This document shows positions 17,148-25,160 of a stretch of DNA of 64,000 bases, one piece after another. Position numbers and translations under genes: made by a program. Origin of the DNA: Mycobacterium sp. E1747 (GTDB lineage Bacteria > Actinomycetota > Actinomycetes > Mycobacteriales > Mycobacteriaceae); contig NZ_LZJI01000051.1 of the NCBI RefSeq assembly GCF_001667775.1, forward strand, positions 1-64,000. Reading direction: 5' to 3'. Numbering within the stretch: the stretch's first letter is position 1; every line of letters begins with the position of its first letter. Under the pieces are notes generated by a model. That model was not told the origin of the DNA. It saw only the letters and a program-made list of their open reading frames with translations, and ran no database searches.

Positions 17148-17224
17148 GCAGCCGCGTCGCCTGCCCATAACGTGACCAGTGCCGGGCCTCGAGGGTCCCG
17201 CTAGCCAGTAACCAGGAGGACGCG

Positions 17225-18022
17225 ATGGACAATCCGCAGCAGCGGATCGTGGTGGGTATCGACGGCTCGGACGCCGCGATCAATGCGGCCAAGTGGGCCG
17301 CGGCCGAGGCCGTCAGCCGTAACGTCCCGCTTAGGCTGATTCACGCCGTACCGCAGCGCAACGCCGGTGACGAGGGCCTGGATATCCAATACGCTCAAGC
17401 CGCATTACGTGCCGCCGACGCGGCGCTGCAGGCCACCGGTCAGCCGGTCAAAGTCGAATGCGACATCGTGCGCGGTTCCTCCGAGGATGCACTGATCGAC
17501 GAATCGCGCAATGCGGCAATGGTTTGCGTGGGCTCCGTCGGCACGGGCTGGGTGGCGCGCAAGGTCCTGGGTTCAACCGCGGACACCTTGGCGCGCAAGG
17601 CGCACTGCCCGGTGGCGGTGATCCGCAGCCGCCGCGGCGCCGAGCCGGATGGCGGATTCGTTGCCGTCGCGGTCGGGGAATCGGCCGGCAACGACGCCGT
17701 GCTCGAGCACGGCTTCCGCGAGGCGCGCCTACGTGAGGCGCCGATCTTGGCGATGGGTGTCTGGCGGTGGGGGCTCGGCGAGATTCCCTATACGCAGCTG
17801 GAACACCGGCTGGGCCCCTGGGCGGCGCAGCACCGCGAGGTGCACGTCCAACCGGCAGCCGCCAGGCATGGCGCGGCCGAATTCCTCACGCACACAACCG
17901 ACCCCGTTCAGCTCGCGGTGGTGGGCGGCGACGACGCGGACAAGGTCGCCCGCATAGTGGGACCCATCACCACAGACCCGAGCGCAAACATGGGGTGCTC
18001 GGTGCTCGTCGTGCGTGGCTGA
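17225..18022 (+). CDS. Universal stress protein, tandem Usp domains
   Basis: A 265-aa Usp. The N-terminal domain starts with [20 protein letters not shown] and ends with the nucleotide-site segment CVGSVGTGWVARKVLGSTAD and CPVAVIRSRR. The C-terminal half is a shorter Usp-like domain lacking the glycine-rich ATP signature and ending in the strand SVLVVRG. This resembles Rv2028c and Rv3134c more than Rv2005c. AGGAGG lies seven bases before the ATG. It is transcribed alone, with a DosR box upstream and a short tandem repeat directly after the stop. Confidence 0.9.
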   Translation: MDNPQQRIVVGIDGSDAAINAAKWAAAEAVSRNVPLRLIHAVPQRNAGDEGLDIQYAQAALRAADAALQATGQPVKVECDIVRGSSEDALIDESRNAAMVCVGSVGTGWVARKVLGSTADTLARKAHCPVAVIRSRRGAEPDGGFVAVAVGESAGNDAVLEHGFREARLREAPILAMGVWRWGLGEIPYTQLEHRLGPWAAQHREVHVQPAAARHGAAEFLTHTTDPVQLAVVGGDDADKVARIVGPITTDPSANMGCSVLVVRG

Positions 18023-18058
18023 GGGCGAACTACCCGGCCGGGGCGAACTACCCGGCCG
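18023..18058. repeat. Tandem 18-bp direct repeat at convergent gene ends
   Basis: Two perfect adjacent copies of GGGCGAACTACCCGGCCG (18023-18040 and 18041-18058). Copy 2 contains the TAG stop of the STAS gene on the minus strand (complement of 18048-18050), and copy 1 offers the same stop triplet in the same frame. This looks like local slippage duplication. Confidence 0.8.
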
Positions 18059-18416
18059 CCCATTTGGCTGCTTTGTCGAGCTCGTCGGATGAGAACATGG
18101 CGAACTCGCCGGGAATCAGCCACGCCACGGCGTGCAGGACATGGGCGACCCAGTCTTTGTCGGAAACGACCGCTATCCGCTTGAACGCCGCATGGTGTGG
18201 CAGCACGGTGCCCAACCCCAGCTTGAGGTCCTCGAGGAAACCGCCGGGCCCGAATCCCTCGTAATCGGGCGCTATCACCTCGACGATCCTGACCTCGCCC
18301 GCCTCTAGCACTCGCTCGATCTCGGGCTTCACGGCACGCAGCTCGTCGCCGCGCAGCCGGCCCGACACCCGGATGCCGATCACCTTCTCCGGCATGTCCG
18401 GTAGCATTTCGATCAT
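18048..18416 (-). CDS. STAS/SEC14-like (SpoIIAA-like) small protein
   Basis: A 122-aa single-domain protein of the SpoIIAA-like/SEC14 fold (IGIRVSGRLRGDELRAVKPE; RIVEVIAPDYEGFGPGGFLE; RIAVVSDKDWVAHVLHAVAW). Such proteins may bind lipids or act as anti-anti-sigma-like partners, but this group is uncharacterised. An upstream frame adds 15 residues, yet the ATG at 18416 has a perfect AAGGAGG (complement of 18424-18430) seven bases away, which fixes the start. It is the third gene of GNAT-usp-STAS, 34 bp after the usp stop, and so is probably under the DosR boxes at 19899-19940. Confidence 0.8.
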   Translation of the reverse strand: MIEMLPDMPEKVIGIRVSGRLRGDELRAVKPEIERVLEAGEVRIVEVIAPDYEGFGPGGFLEDLKLGLGTVLPHHAAFKRIAVVSDKDWVAHVLHAVAWLIPGEFAMFSSDELDKAAKWAAG

Positions 18417-18450
18417 CTCCCAGCCTCCTTCACGGGCACGGTTTCTTTTG

Positions 18451-19329
18451 TCAACGGACAACCAACACGGGCACTCGCGCCGACTGCGCGACGGCCGAAC
18501 TCACCGAGCCGAGCAACATTCCGGGAAATCCGCCGCGGCCACGGCTACCGACAACCACCAGCTGAGCGCGCTCGGATTCCTTCAACAGCCACGCGGAAGG
18601 CTTGTCGCAGAACAATTTCCGTTCGACACGGACGTCGGGGTAGCGCTCATGCCAACCAGCCAGGCGTTCGGCCAGGGTTTCGGCCGCCTGCGTCTCGCGG
18701 TCGTGCCAGTCCATGCCGAGGATGGGGAACACTCCCACGTCGCTCCAGACGTGCACCGCCACCAGCCCGACGCCCCTGCGGGAGGCCTCGTCGAAGGCCA
18801 GGGCGGTCGCGTCCTCCGACGCGGGGGATCCGTCGATGCCGAGCACCACGGGCGCGGCGGGATCCGGCGCCGCCCCTTCGGTCCAGTGAATGACCGCGAC
18901 CGGGCAGTGGGCGTAGTGCACGAGACCCGTGCTCACCGAGCCCAGCAGCAGGCGCCCCACCGCGCCGAGTCCCTGGCTTCCGGCGACGATCATCCGGGCA
19001 TCCTTGGAGGCCTCGACCAGCGCCGGGACGATGGCCGAATACACGGTCTCGGTGTGGATTTCGGGCGGTGCCGAGCCGCCCACGCTGGCGTTGAGGGTCT
19101 TGCGGGCCTGGTCGATGACGTGCTGGGCGCTGTCGTGCTGCCATTCGGGCATGTCCGCGTACAGCTGCCCCACCGGCCAGCCGACCACGACGGGCGGAAC
19201 CGCGTGCACCAGCGTGATGGGCAGATCATGCATGAGGGCCTCCTGTGCCCCCCAGGCCACCGCGGCGTCGGACGCCGCCGACCCGTCGACACACACCAGT
19301 ACGCCGTATTTCTTCGAGCTTTGCGTCAT
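18451..19329 (-). CDS. Universal stress protein, tandem Usp domains
   Basis: A 292-aa double-Usp protein of the Rv2005c type. Domain 1 starts GVLVCVDGSAASDAAVAWGA and carries [20 protein letters not shown]; domain 2 starts [20 protein letters not shown] and carries VVGSRGRGGFPGMLLGSVSS, so both ATP-binding loops are intact. The ATG at 19329 shares its bases with the TGA of the upstream GNAT gene (ATGA), indicating coupled translation. It is the middle gene of GNAT-usp-STAS and a close paralogue of the usp at 12393. Confidence 0.92.
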   Translation of the reverse strand: MTQSSKKYGVLVCVDGSAASDAAVAWGAQEALMHDLPITLVHAVPPVVVGWPVGQLYADMPEWQHDSAQHVIDQARKTLNASVGGSAPPEIHTETVYSAIVPALVEASKDARMIVAGSQGLGAVGRLLLGSVSTGLVHYAHCPVAVIHWTEGAAPDPAAPVVLGIDGSPASEDATALAFDEASRRGVGLVAVHVWSDVGVFPILGMDWHDRETQAAETLAERLAGWHERYPDVRVERKLFCDKPSAWLLKESERAQLVVVGSRGRGGFPGMLLGSVSSAVAQSARVPVLVVR

Positions 19330-19865
19330 TTTTCCCGCTCCTCGCCGTCGAATTCGGGCAGCTCGATCTCGAGATGGCGCACAAACCCGTAATCGATTGG
19401 CCGGCAAGGCCACCCGAGATCGAAGAAGACCGTCAGCATCGTGCGATTCTCGCCGAGGACGTCGGCGATGAACCGTTTGATGCCGTGTGCCCGGGCGACC
19501 GGGGCCAGGTGCTTGAGCAAGGCGGTGCCCACACCCACCGAATGATCCTCGTGCGCAACCACGATCGCGACCTCTGCCACCTGCGGATCGTCGACGACGG
19601 CGCAGTGCGCCACGCCGATCAGCCGGTCGGCGTCGAAGGCGCCGAGGGCGTACACCCCGTCCGCGCGCCGAGTCAGCTTCGTAACGAGCTCGTGCAGCGG
19701 CGACAGCCGCAGCGTGAAGAAGCGGAAGTATCGGTCATGGTCGGACAGGTGCTCATGGAGCGCCAAAACGGCCTCGGCGTCGGCGACGGTCAAGGCGCGC
19801 AACGACACCAGGCGCCCGTCAAGCAGCCGGGCAGTTTCGGCAGCCCGCACCGATTGATCACTCAC
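19326..19865 (-). CDS. GNAT-family N-acetyltransferase
   Basis: A 179-aa GCN5-related acetyltransferase that uses acetyl-CoA to acetylate an amine, often a protein lysine. The core runs from VSLRALTVADAEAVLALHEH through EVAIVVAHEDHSVGVGTALL, whose VGVGTALL is the acetyl-CoA pyrophosphate loop. The frame continues upstream, but GTG at 19865 (VSDQSVRAAET) keeps the DosR boxes non-coding. It resembles the acetyltransferase domain of mycobacterial lysine acetylases such as Rv0998, which act on Usp and acetyl-CoA synthetase; both types of target are in this window, but there is no direct evidence. No cAMP-binding domain is present. Confidence 0.82.
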   Translation of the reverse strand: MSDQSVRAAETARLLDGRLVSLRALTVADAEAVLALHEHLSDHDRYFRFFTLRLSPLHELVTKLTRRADGVYALGAFDADRLIGVAHCAVVDDPQVAEVAIVVAHEDHSVGVGTALLKHLAPVARAHGIKRFIADVLGENRTMLTVFFDLGWPCRPIDYGFVRHLEIELPEFDGEEREK

Positions 19866-19898
19866 GAAACCGACGGTAAACCGCTGCCGCGCGCTCGG

Positions 19899-19918
19899 GC
19901 AGGGCCGTTGGACCCCAG
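19899..19918 (-). promoter_or_regulatory. DosR box, proximal, GNAT-usp-STAS operon
   Basis: Core GGGCCGTTGGACCC (19902-19915), 10 of 14 matches, 34 bp upstream of the GNAT start. It is paired with a box 22 bp further out. Confidence 0.72.
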
Positions 19919-19920
19919 GT

Positions 19921-19940
19921 CCGCCCCCTTTGGTCCCGCC
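19921..19940 (-). promoter_or_regulatory. DosR box, distal, GNAT-usp-STAS operon
   Basis: Core CCCCCTTTGGTCCC (19924-19937), 9 of 14 matches; only the right half-site is good. It lies just 10 bp beyond the 3' end of devS. Confidence 0.5.
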
Positions 19941-19950
19941 GCGGCGATCG

Positions 19951-21663
19951 CTACTGATCGATGAGCGGGGCGACCCAGTGCACCCGGGTGCCGCCCTCGG
20001 GTGGGCCGGTGACCTCGCAGGCACCGCCCAGTTGTTCGGCACGACGGGCCATGTTGGCCAGGCCGCTGCTGCGGGTGTTGCCGGCGGGGATGCCGGAGCC
20101 GTTGTCGATGATGTCCAGGACGAACATGTCGGCGACGCTGATCTCCACGGTCAGCCGCGACCCGCCGGAATGGCGCAGCGCGTTGCTGATGGCTTCCGCG
20201 GTCACCGCCTCCGCGTGGTCGGCAAGATCGCCGCCCACGGCGGTCATCGGCCCGTGCATGCGCACGGTGGTGACCACGTCACGACTCTCGGTCAGGTCGG
20301 CGACCACCTGTTGGATGCGGCGCCGGAAGTCGCCGTTCTTACCCAGCGGGGATTTCAGCTGGAAAATCGTCGTGCGGATCTCCTCGATGATGGTCTGCAG
20401 GTCGTCGAGCGTGCGGTTGAGCCGCTCGGTGACCTCCGGGGAGCGCGCCCGCGCCAGGGTTCCCTGCAGGTCCATGCCGGCGGCGAAAAGTCGCTGGATG
20501 ACGTGGTCGTGCAGGTCGTGCGCGATGCGTTCGCGTTCGGCCAGGATGGTCAGCTGGCGCGCGTCGTCGCGGGCCGACGCGAGGACCAGCGCGATCGCGG
20601 CGTGGGTGGCGAAATCGTTGACCAGATCGAGATAACTGTCGTCGAATGGCGGCTGTGCGGCGCCTCGGGCGATGGCGATGACGCCGACGACCTCGTCGCG
20701 GGCGCGCAGCGGCATCAGGATCGCCGAGCGTTGCCCGACGTCGGTGAACGCCTGAATCGGGTACTGCAAGCTCTCGGTGATCAGCGGCTGGCCGGAGCGG
20801 AAGACGGCGCCGCTGGTGGACACGTCCACCGGGACCCGTTGGCCGACCACCTCGTCGGCGTGCAACCCGACCGCGGCGGAGACCACCATCGTGTCGACCT
20901 CGTCGTCGGGCACATCGGGATCGCCGGGCACCAGGACGATCGCCTGTTCGGCCTCGGTCAGGACGCGGGCCTGTTCGGCGATCAGCTGCAAGGGGCGCCG
21001 GTGCGGCGCCGCGCTGGACAGCAGCGCGGTCGTGATCTCGCGGCTGGCCTCCATCCATTTGACGGCCGTCCGCTCGCGCTCGAACACCTGCGCATTGTCG
21101 ATGGCAACCGCGGCGGCGAACGCCAGCGCCCGCGCGGCCACCTCGTCGGAATCGGAGAACGTCCGCTGCGGATCGACGTGGGTGAGGTAGAGGTTGCCGA
21201 ACACGGTGCCTCGGATGGTGATGGGCACCGCGAGGAAGGCGCGCATCGGGGGATGGTGCTCGGGGAACCCGACGGCGGCCGGATGGGCGGTCAGATCCGC
21301 CATGCGCAGGGCCGGCGTGTCCAGCAGCGACAGGCTCAGCAGGCCCTTGCCGAACGGCAGGTGCCCGATGCGGGACACCGTGTCAGCGTCCATGCCCTCG
21401 TGGACGAAGCGCAGCAAGTTGCCTTCGGGATCGCGGATGGCCAGCGCGCCGTAGGGGGCGGCGGTCAGCTTCCTGGCCGCGCCGATGATCCGGTGCAGCG
21501 TCGCGTCGAGACCCAGCCCCGCGCCGATCTCGACGATGACCCGAAGCAGCTGCTCCATCTGGTCGCGGGCGGCCAGCAACTCGTCGAGCTGCTCGTGCAT
21601 CCGCCCGACCAACCCGCGCTGGCCGAGTCCGGCGAATGCCGAGCCGCTGTCGTTGCTCGTCAC
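19951..21663 (-). CDS. devS: Hypoxia-sensing histidine kinase DevS/DosS (DosT-like)
   Basis: A 570-aa sensor kinase: GAF-A (about 55-190), GAF-B (about 215-360), HisKA_3 dimerisation/phosphoacceptor helix (AERERIAHDLHDHVIQRLF, His near 385) and HATPase (EAISNALRHSGGSRLTVEIS; DNGSGIP; GLANMARRAEQLGG). In M. tuberculosis DosS and DosT, GAF-A binds heme through a single histidine to sense O2, NO and CO; the HPPM motif near residue 137 is the expected ligand position. Lengths compare with 578 and 573 aa. GTG at 21663 has GGAGG nine bases upstream; an earlier GTG at 21684 is less likely. It lies 120 bp downstream of devR on the same strand, with no DosR box in the gap, so it is probably read through from devR. 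Confidence 0.93.
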   Translation of the reverse strand: MTSNDSGSAFAGLGQRGLVGRMHEQLDELLAARDQMEQLLRVIVEIGAGLGLDATLHRIIGAARKLTAAPYGALAIRDPEGNLLRFVHEGMDADTVSRIGHLPFGKGLLSLSLLDTPALRMADLTAHPAAVGFPEHHPPMRAFLAVPITIRGTVFGNLYLTHVDPQRTFSDSDEVAARALAFAAAVAIDNAQVFERERTAVKWMEASREITTALLSSAAPHRRPLQLIAEQARVLTEAEQAIVLVPGDPDVPDDEVDTMVVSAAVGLHADEVVGQRVPVDVSTSGAVFRSGQPLITESLQYPIQAFTDVGQRSAILMPLRARDEVVGVIAIARGAAQPPFDDSYLDLVNDFATHAAIALVLASARDDARQLTILAERERIAHDLHDHVIQRLFAAGMDLQGTLARARSPEVTERLNRTLDDLQTIIEEIRTTIFQLKSPLGKNGDFRRRIQQVVADLTESRDVVTTVRMHGPMTAVGGDLADHAEAVTAEAISNALRHSGGSRLTVEISVADMFVLDIIDNGSGIPAGNTRSSGLANMARRAEQLGGACEVTGPPEGGTRVHWVAPLIDQ

Positions 21664-21783
21664 CCCGTCAAACCTCCACGACACTTTTGCTTAATGTCAG
21701 ATGGCTAGCTCAGCCTAGCCGCAATTTGTCAGGCGCCCAAGAGAAGAGCTTCCGTCGATGACGTGACGTGTTGCACCCGGCAG

Positions 21784-22455
21784 CTAGCCGGCCGGCGCGT
21801 CCGGCGGCGGTTGTGAATGGCCGGGCCGTTGGTCCAACTTCGACGCGAACACCGCCGCCTGCGTCCGGCGCTCCATGCCGAGTTTGGCCAGCAGCCGCGA
21901 CACGTAGTTCTTCACCGTCTTTTCGGCGAGGAACATCCGGGCGGCGATCTGCCGGTTGGTGAGGCCCTCGCTGAGCAGCCCCAGCAGCGTTCGCTCCTGT
22001 TCGGTGAGGCCGGACAGCGGGTCTTCGCGTTCGGCCGCGCCGCGAAGCTTGGCCATCAGCGCGGCCGCGGCCCGGTTGTCCAGCAGCGACTTGCCCGCGC
22101 CCACCTCCTTGATGGCGTGGGCCAGCTCCATGCCCTTGATGTCCTTGACCACGTAGCCGCTGGCGCCGGCCAGAATGGCCTCCAGCATCGCCTCGTCGGA
22201 GGTGAATGACGTCAACATCAGGCAGCGCAGGTCGGGGTGATCGGACACCAGGTCCCGGCACAGCTCGATGCCGTTGCCGTCCGGCAGCCGCACGTCGAGC
22301 ACGGCGACGTCGGGCCGCAGCGCCGGAATCCGTGCCTTCGCCTCCGAGACGGAGCCCGCCTCGCCGACGATTTCGAGCTCAGGGTCCGACGCGAGCAGGT
22401 CGGCGAGACCGCGGCGGACCACCTCGTGGTCGTCGACCAGGAAAACCTTGACCAT
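21784..22455 (-). CDS. devR: Dormancy response regulator DosR (DevR)
   Basis: A 223-aa NarL-family response regulator, the master activator of hypoxic dormancy genes. The receiver domain has the acidic pair (FLVDDHE, residues 8-9), the phosphoacceptor Asp54 ([11 protein letters not shown]), LTSFTSDEA and the conserved Lys ([12 protein letters not shown]). The C-terminal LuxR-type helix-turn-helix ([20 protein letters not shown], then [20 protein letters not shown]) matches M. tuberculosis DosR almost residue for residue as I recall it, including the DNA-contacting KTVKN helix. The start is [11 protein letters not shown] at 22455; the 14 extra upstream codons are not family-like. Two usp genes precede it, as Rv3134c precedes devR in M. 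tuberculosis, and a DosR box at 24148 suggests autoregulation. Confidence 0.97.
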   Translation of the reverse strand: MVKVFLVDDHEVVRRGLADLLASDPELEIVGEAGSVSEAKARIPALRPDVAVLDVRLPDGNGIELCRDLVSDHPDLRCLMLTSFTSDEAMLEAILAGASGYVVKDIKGMELAHAIKEVGAGKSLLDNRAAAALMAKLRGAAEREDPLSGLTEQERTLLGLLSEGLTNRQIAARMFLAEKTVKNYVSRLLAKLGMERRTQAAVFASKLDQRPGHSQPPPDAPAG

Positions 22456-22513
22456 TAGGAACCCTTCCGATGGGCGTATGACCTGAATATCACACATCCA
22501 TCATCGCCCGAGC

Positions 22514-23326
22514 TCACAAATGTTGCTGATTCACGACCAACAGCGAACAGCGGGAGTCCTGCATCACCGAGCTGCCGACCGGTCCCACGAGTTCGGCCAC
22601 GTGCTGACGGTTGTGGGCGCCGACGATCACCAGTCCCACCGGCCCGTGCGGGGCGGCCAGGTACTCGAGCAGGCCGACGTGGATCGCCACCGATTCGACA
22701 CGCAGCTGCGGATGGCGTCGCTTCCAGTGGGCCAGCCGGCGATCGAGATCGGCGAGCGCCCGGCGATCCGCCTCGTTGCCCCCGTGCTCGCTCGGCGCGC
22801 TCCGCCGCGAGACGACGGCCTGGAGGGCGGCGCCGCGCAGCAGGGCCTCGTCGACGGCGGCGCCCAGCAGCACCGAGTCCGGAGATCCGTCGATCTCGAC
22901 GACCGCCTTTTCTCCGGATTGCCGGCGGTGATCGTCGCGGCCGCGCACGATCGCCGCCGGGCAGTGCGCCGAAACGGCCAGTGCCGCAGCGGTGGAGCCG
23001 TGCCGGCCCGGTTGAAAATGGCGTAGCCCGACGGCGCCCACGCAGACCATGGCCGCCGACGCCGACGAACGAATCAGCGACCCGACCGCGGGTCCGTGGG
23101 CGATCTCCGTCTCGATCACCACCGGCCGGCCGGCGGCCCGAATCGCGGTCACCGCCTGGGCGATCGCGAGCTCCGCCGTTCGTTGCTCGTCCCCGGCCTC
23201 GATCGCATAGAGCAGACGCAGCGGAACGTCACGACTCACCGCCTCATCGATCGCCCACAGGGCCGCGCGAATCGCCGCCTTGGAACCATCGATGCCGGCG
23301 ACGACCGTTCGGGCGGGCGGTGTCAT
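22514..23326 (-). CDS. Universal stress protein upstream of devR
   Basis: A 270-aa Usp with an N-terminal domain (TVVAGIDGSKAAIRAALWAI; MVCVGAVGLRHFQPGRHGST) and a degenerate C-terminal half ending in CSLLVVNQQHL. The ATG at 23326 is separated from the preceding usp stop by one base (TGAGATG), so translation is coupled. It is 58 bp ahead of devR on the same strand and occupies the position of Rv3134c, which is co-transcribed with devR-devS in M. tuberculosis. It is a diverged paralogue of the usp at 23328. Confidence 0.88.
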   Translation of the reverse strand: MTPPARTVVAGIDGSKAAIRAALWAIDEAVSRDVPLRLLYAIEAGDEQRTAELAIAQAVTAIRAAGRPVVIETEIAHGPAVGSLIRSSASAAMVCVGAVGLRHFQPGRHGSTAAALAVSAHCPAAIVRGRDDHRRQSGEKAVVEIDGSPDSVLLGAAVDEALLRGAALQAVVSRRSAPSEHGGNEADRRALADLDRRLAHWKRRHPQLRVESVAIHVGLLEYLAAPHGPVGLVIVGAHNRQHVAELVGPVGSSVMQDSRCSLLVVNQQHL

Positions 23327-23327
23327 C

Positions 23328-24092
23328 TCAGTGGCGGACCACGAGCACCGAGCAGTCGGGATAGCCGACGATCGGATGGCAATTCGGGGTGACCAGCCCC
23401 GCGATCTCGTCGGCATCAGCACCGCCGACGACCGCGAGTTCGATTGTGCCGCCGGGCTTCTCGCTGGGCTTGATCCCGGTGCCCGCGGCGACGGTCTGGA
23501 CGTGGACGTCCGGATAGCGGCGGACCCAGCTGTTCAGCCTGCGGTCGATCTGCCGGACGGTGGCGTGGCGTCGCCGCCCCTCCTCCATCGCCTGGTGCAC
23601 CACCTCGTCGTTGTCGGGCTCATCGTTGAGCACAACGGCGATCACCCCGAGCTCCGTCGGCGATCCGTCGGGATTGGTCCGGATGATCGCGACCGGACAG
23701 TGCGCGCGCGCCACCAGGCCGGCCGCGGTCGGGCCCAACAGCCCGTCGGACGCCCAGCCCCGCCTGGCGGTGCCGACGCAGACCAGCGCCGCGTCCTGCG
23801 ATTGGTCGATCAGCGCCTGCGCGGGGTCACCGGAGACGATCGCCGTCTCGATCTCTACCGCCTTGCGCTCGCCCTGCACGGCGCACTCCGCTTCGGAAAG
23901 CGCGATTTCGCCGCGTTCGACTTCCCATTCGGAGGTCGGGCCCGATCCGGCGTGCGCCCCGGGGATGACGTAGACCAGGCGCAGCGGCAGTTGCCGGCCG
24001 ATCGCCTCGTCGATCGCCCACTTCGCGGCGTTCACCGCGGCTTTCGAGCCGTTGACGCCCACCACCACGGCCTTGGCGTCCAGCTGGTTCAT
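23328..24092 (-). CDS. Universal stress protein, first gene of the devR operon
   Basis: A 254-aa Usp of the Rv3134c/Rv2028c type: N-terminal domain from VVVGVNGSKAAVNAAKWAID through CVGTARRGWASDGLLGPTAA and CPVAIIRTNPDG, then a shorter second domain ending CSVLVVRH. The invariant Asp of the first strand is Asn here (VGVNGSKA), unlike the VGIDGS of its neighbours. MNQLDAKA at 24092 has AGGAG eight bases upstream; seven extra codons upstream are possible. It is the first gene of usp-usp-devR(-devS) and has a DosR box 56 bp upstream. Confidence 0.88.
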   Translation of the reverse strand: MNQLDAKAVVVGVNGSKAAVNAAKWAIDEAIGRQLPLRLVYVIPGAHAGSGPTSEWEVERGEIALSEAECAVQGERKAVEIETAIVSGDPAQALIDQSQDAALVCVGTARRGWASDGLLGPTAAGLVARAHCPVAIIRTNPDGSPTELGVIAVVLNDEPDNDEVVHQAMEEGRRRHATVRQIDRRLNSWVRRYPDVHVQTVAAGTGIKPSEKPGGTIELAVVGGADADEIAGLVTPNCHPIVGYPDCSVLVVRH

Positions 24093-24147
24093 GTCGGCTC
24101 CTGAGGGTTCCATTCGCTTTCAGGCTATTGCGCCCAAGCCCGTGCCG

Positions 24148-24167
24148 GAGGGGCCGTTAGGCCCCAG
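24148..24167 (-). promoter_or_regulatory. DosR box for the usp-usp-devR operon, overlapping the pfkB stop
   Basis: Core GGGCCGTTAGGCCC (24151-24164), 11 of 14 matches and nearly symmetric. It is 56 bp upstream of the first usp start. The TAA of pfkB (complement of 24157-24159) is in the middle of the box, so the two elements are superimposed. Confidence 0.78.
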
Positions 24168-25146
24168 CTGCGAAGTCGTTCGGCCCCACCTCCGCCGGTT
24201 CGGCGACCAGCTCGAACAACCGCTCCACGTCGACGCGCTCGAAGACCGCCGTGCCCGGCGTCATCAGCATCGCCGCGCCCGCCGCGATCCCGTACCGAAC
24301 GGATTTGGCGAGCGGCCACCCACGGGTGATCCCCACCGTGATCGCGGCGACCATCGCGTCGCCGGCCCCGACTCCGCTGCCGCTTCGCATCGGGACCGCC
24401 GGAAAGCGTTGGCTCGCCTGGCGTGTCGCGAGCAGCGCGCCGTAGGACCCCAAAGACACCACGACGACCTGCGCGTGGCCGCTGTCGATCAGCTGATGGG
24501 CGGCGGCCAATTGCTCGGCTTCGGTGGCGAGTCGGCGGCCGACGCATTCCCTCAGTTCGCGCACGCTCGCTTTGAGCAGATACACGCCTGAGGAGATGTG
24601 CTGCAGGCCGCCGCCGGAGGTATCGAGAATCAGCTTCACGCCCAGCTCCCCGCACATGTCGGCGACCCGCTGGTAGTAGTCGGCCGGCACGCCCGGCGGC
24701 AGGCTGCCGCTGGCCACGACGATTTCGGCGGATTGGGCCGCCGCCCGCAGTTCGTCGAGGCACTGTGCCTGCTCGAAGGCGTTCAGCTCCGGTCCCGGCA
24801 GGACGAACCGGTATTGCTGGCCGGTGCTGTTCTCGTTGACGGTGAAACTCTCGCGGGTCTGGCCGGCGATCGGGATCTGCAGGAACGGCACCTCCGCCTC
24901 GCCCAGCAGGGTGGTGACGAGACCACCATGCGACCCGCCCGCGGGAAACACCGCCAACACCGGGCTGCCAAGGACCTTCGCGATCCGCGCGACGTTGATG
25001 CCGCCACCGCCCGGGTCGTAACGCGTTGCCGAGCACCGCAACTTGTCGGTCGGCCGCACGACGCCGACGCTCGTGGTGATGTCGAGCGCGGGATTCATGG
25101 TCAACGTGGCGATTCTTCGGCTCAACTCCCGATCGGCCGGCATCAT
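24157..25146 (-). CDS. pfkB: Phosphofructokinase PfkB (ribokinase family)
   Basis: A 329-aa PfkB-type sugar kinase expected to phosphorylate fructose-6-phosphate. Visible motifs: TLTMNPALDITTSVGVVRPT at the start, the substrate loop GGGGINVARI (residues about 50), and the C-terminal anion-hole signature SGVGAGDAMVAAI with the catalytic Asp. It closely matches M. tuberculosis PfkB (Rv2029c), a DosR target. The frame is open far upstream through the next gene, but the two adjacent ATGs at 25146 and 25143 follow GAGGGAG; I take 25146. It lies 14 bp after the Rv2030c-like gene, and its stop is inside the DosR box of the devR operon. Confidence 0.94.
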   Translation of the reverse strand: MMPADRELSRRIATLTMNPALDITTSVGVVRPTDKLRCSATRYDPGGGGINVARIAKVLGSPVLAVFPAGGSHGGLVTTLLGEAEVPFLQIPIAGQTRESFTVNENSTGQQYRFVLPGPELNAFEQAQCLDELRAAAQSAEIVVASGSLPPGVPADYYQRVADMCGELGVKLILDTSGGGLQHISSGVYLLKASVRELRECVGRRLATEAEQLAAAHQLIDSGHAQVVVVSLGSYGALLATRQASQRFPAVPMRSGSGVGAGDAMVAAITVGITRGWPLAKSVRYGIAAGAAMLMTPGTAVFERVDVERLFELVAEPAEVGPNDFAAGA

Positions 25147-25160
25147 CCATCTCCCTCGCG

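Noticed and set aside
17170..17210. GGGCCTCGAGGGTCCC upstream of usp
   Set aside because: Looks like a DosR box but the spacing between halves is two bases too long.
19930..21708. 592-codon open frame antisense to devS
   Set aside because: The devS strand has GAF, HisKA_3 and HATPase motifs; the antisense is compositional shadow.
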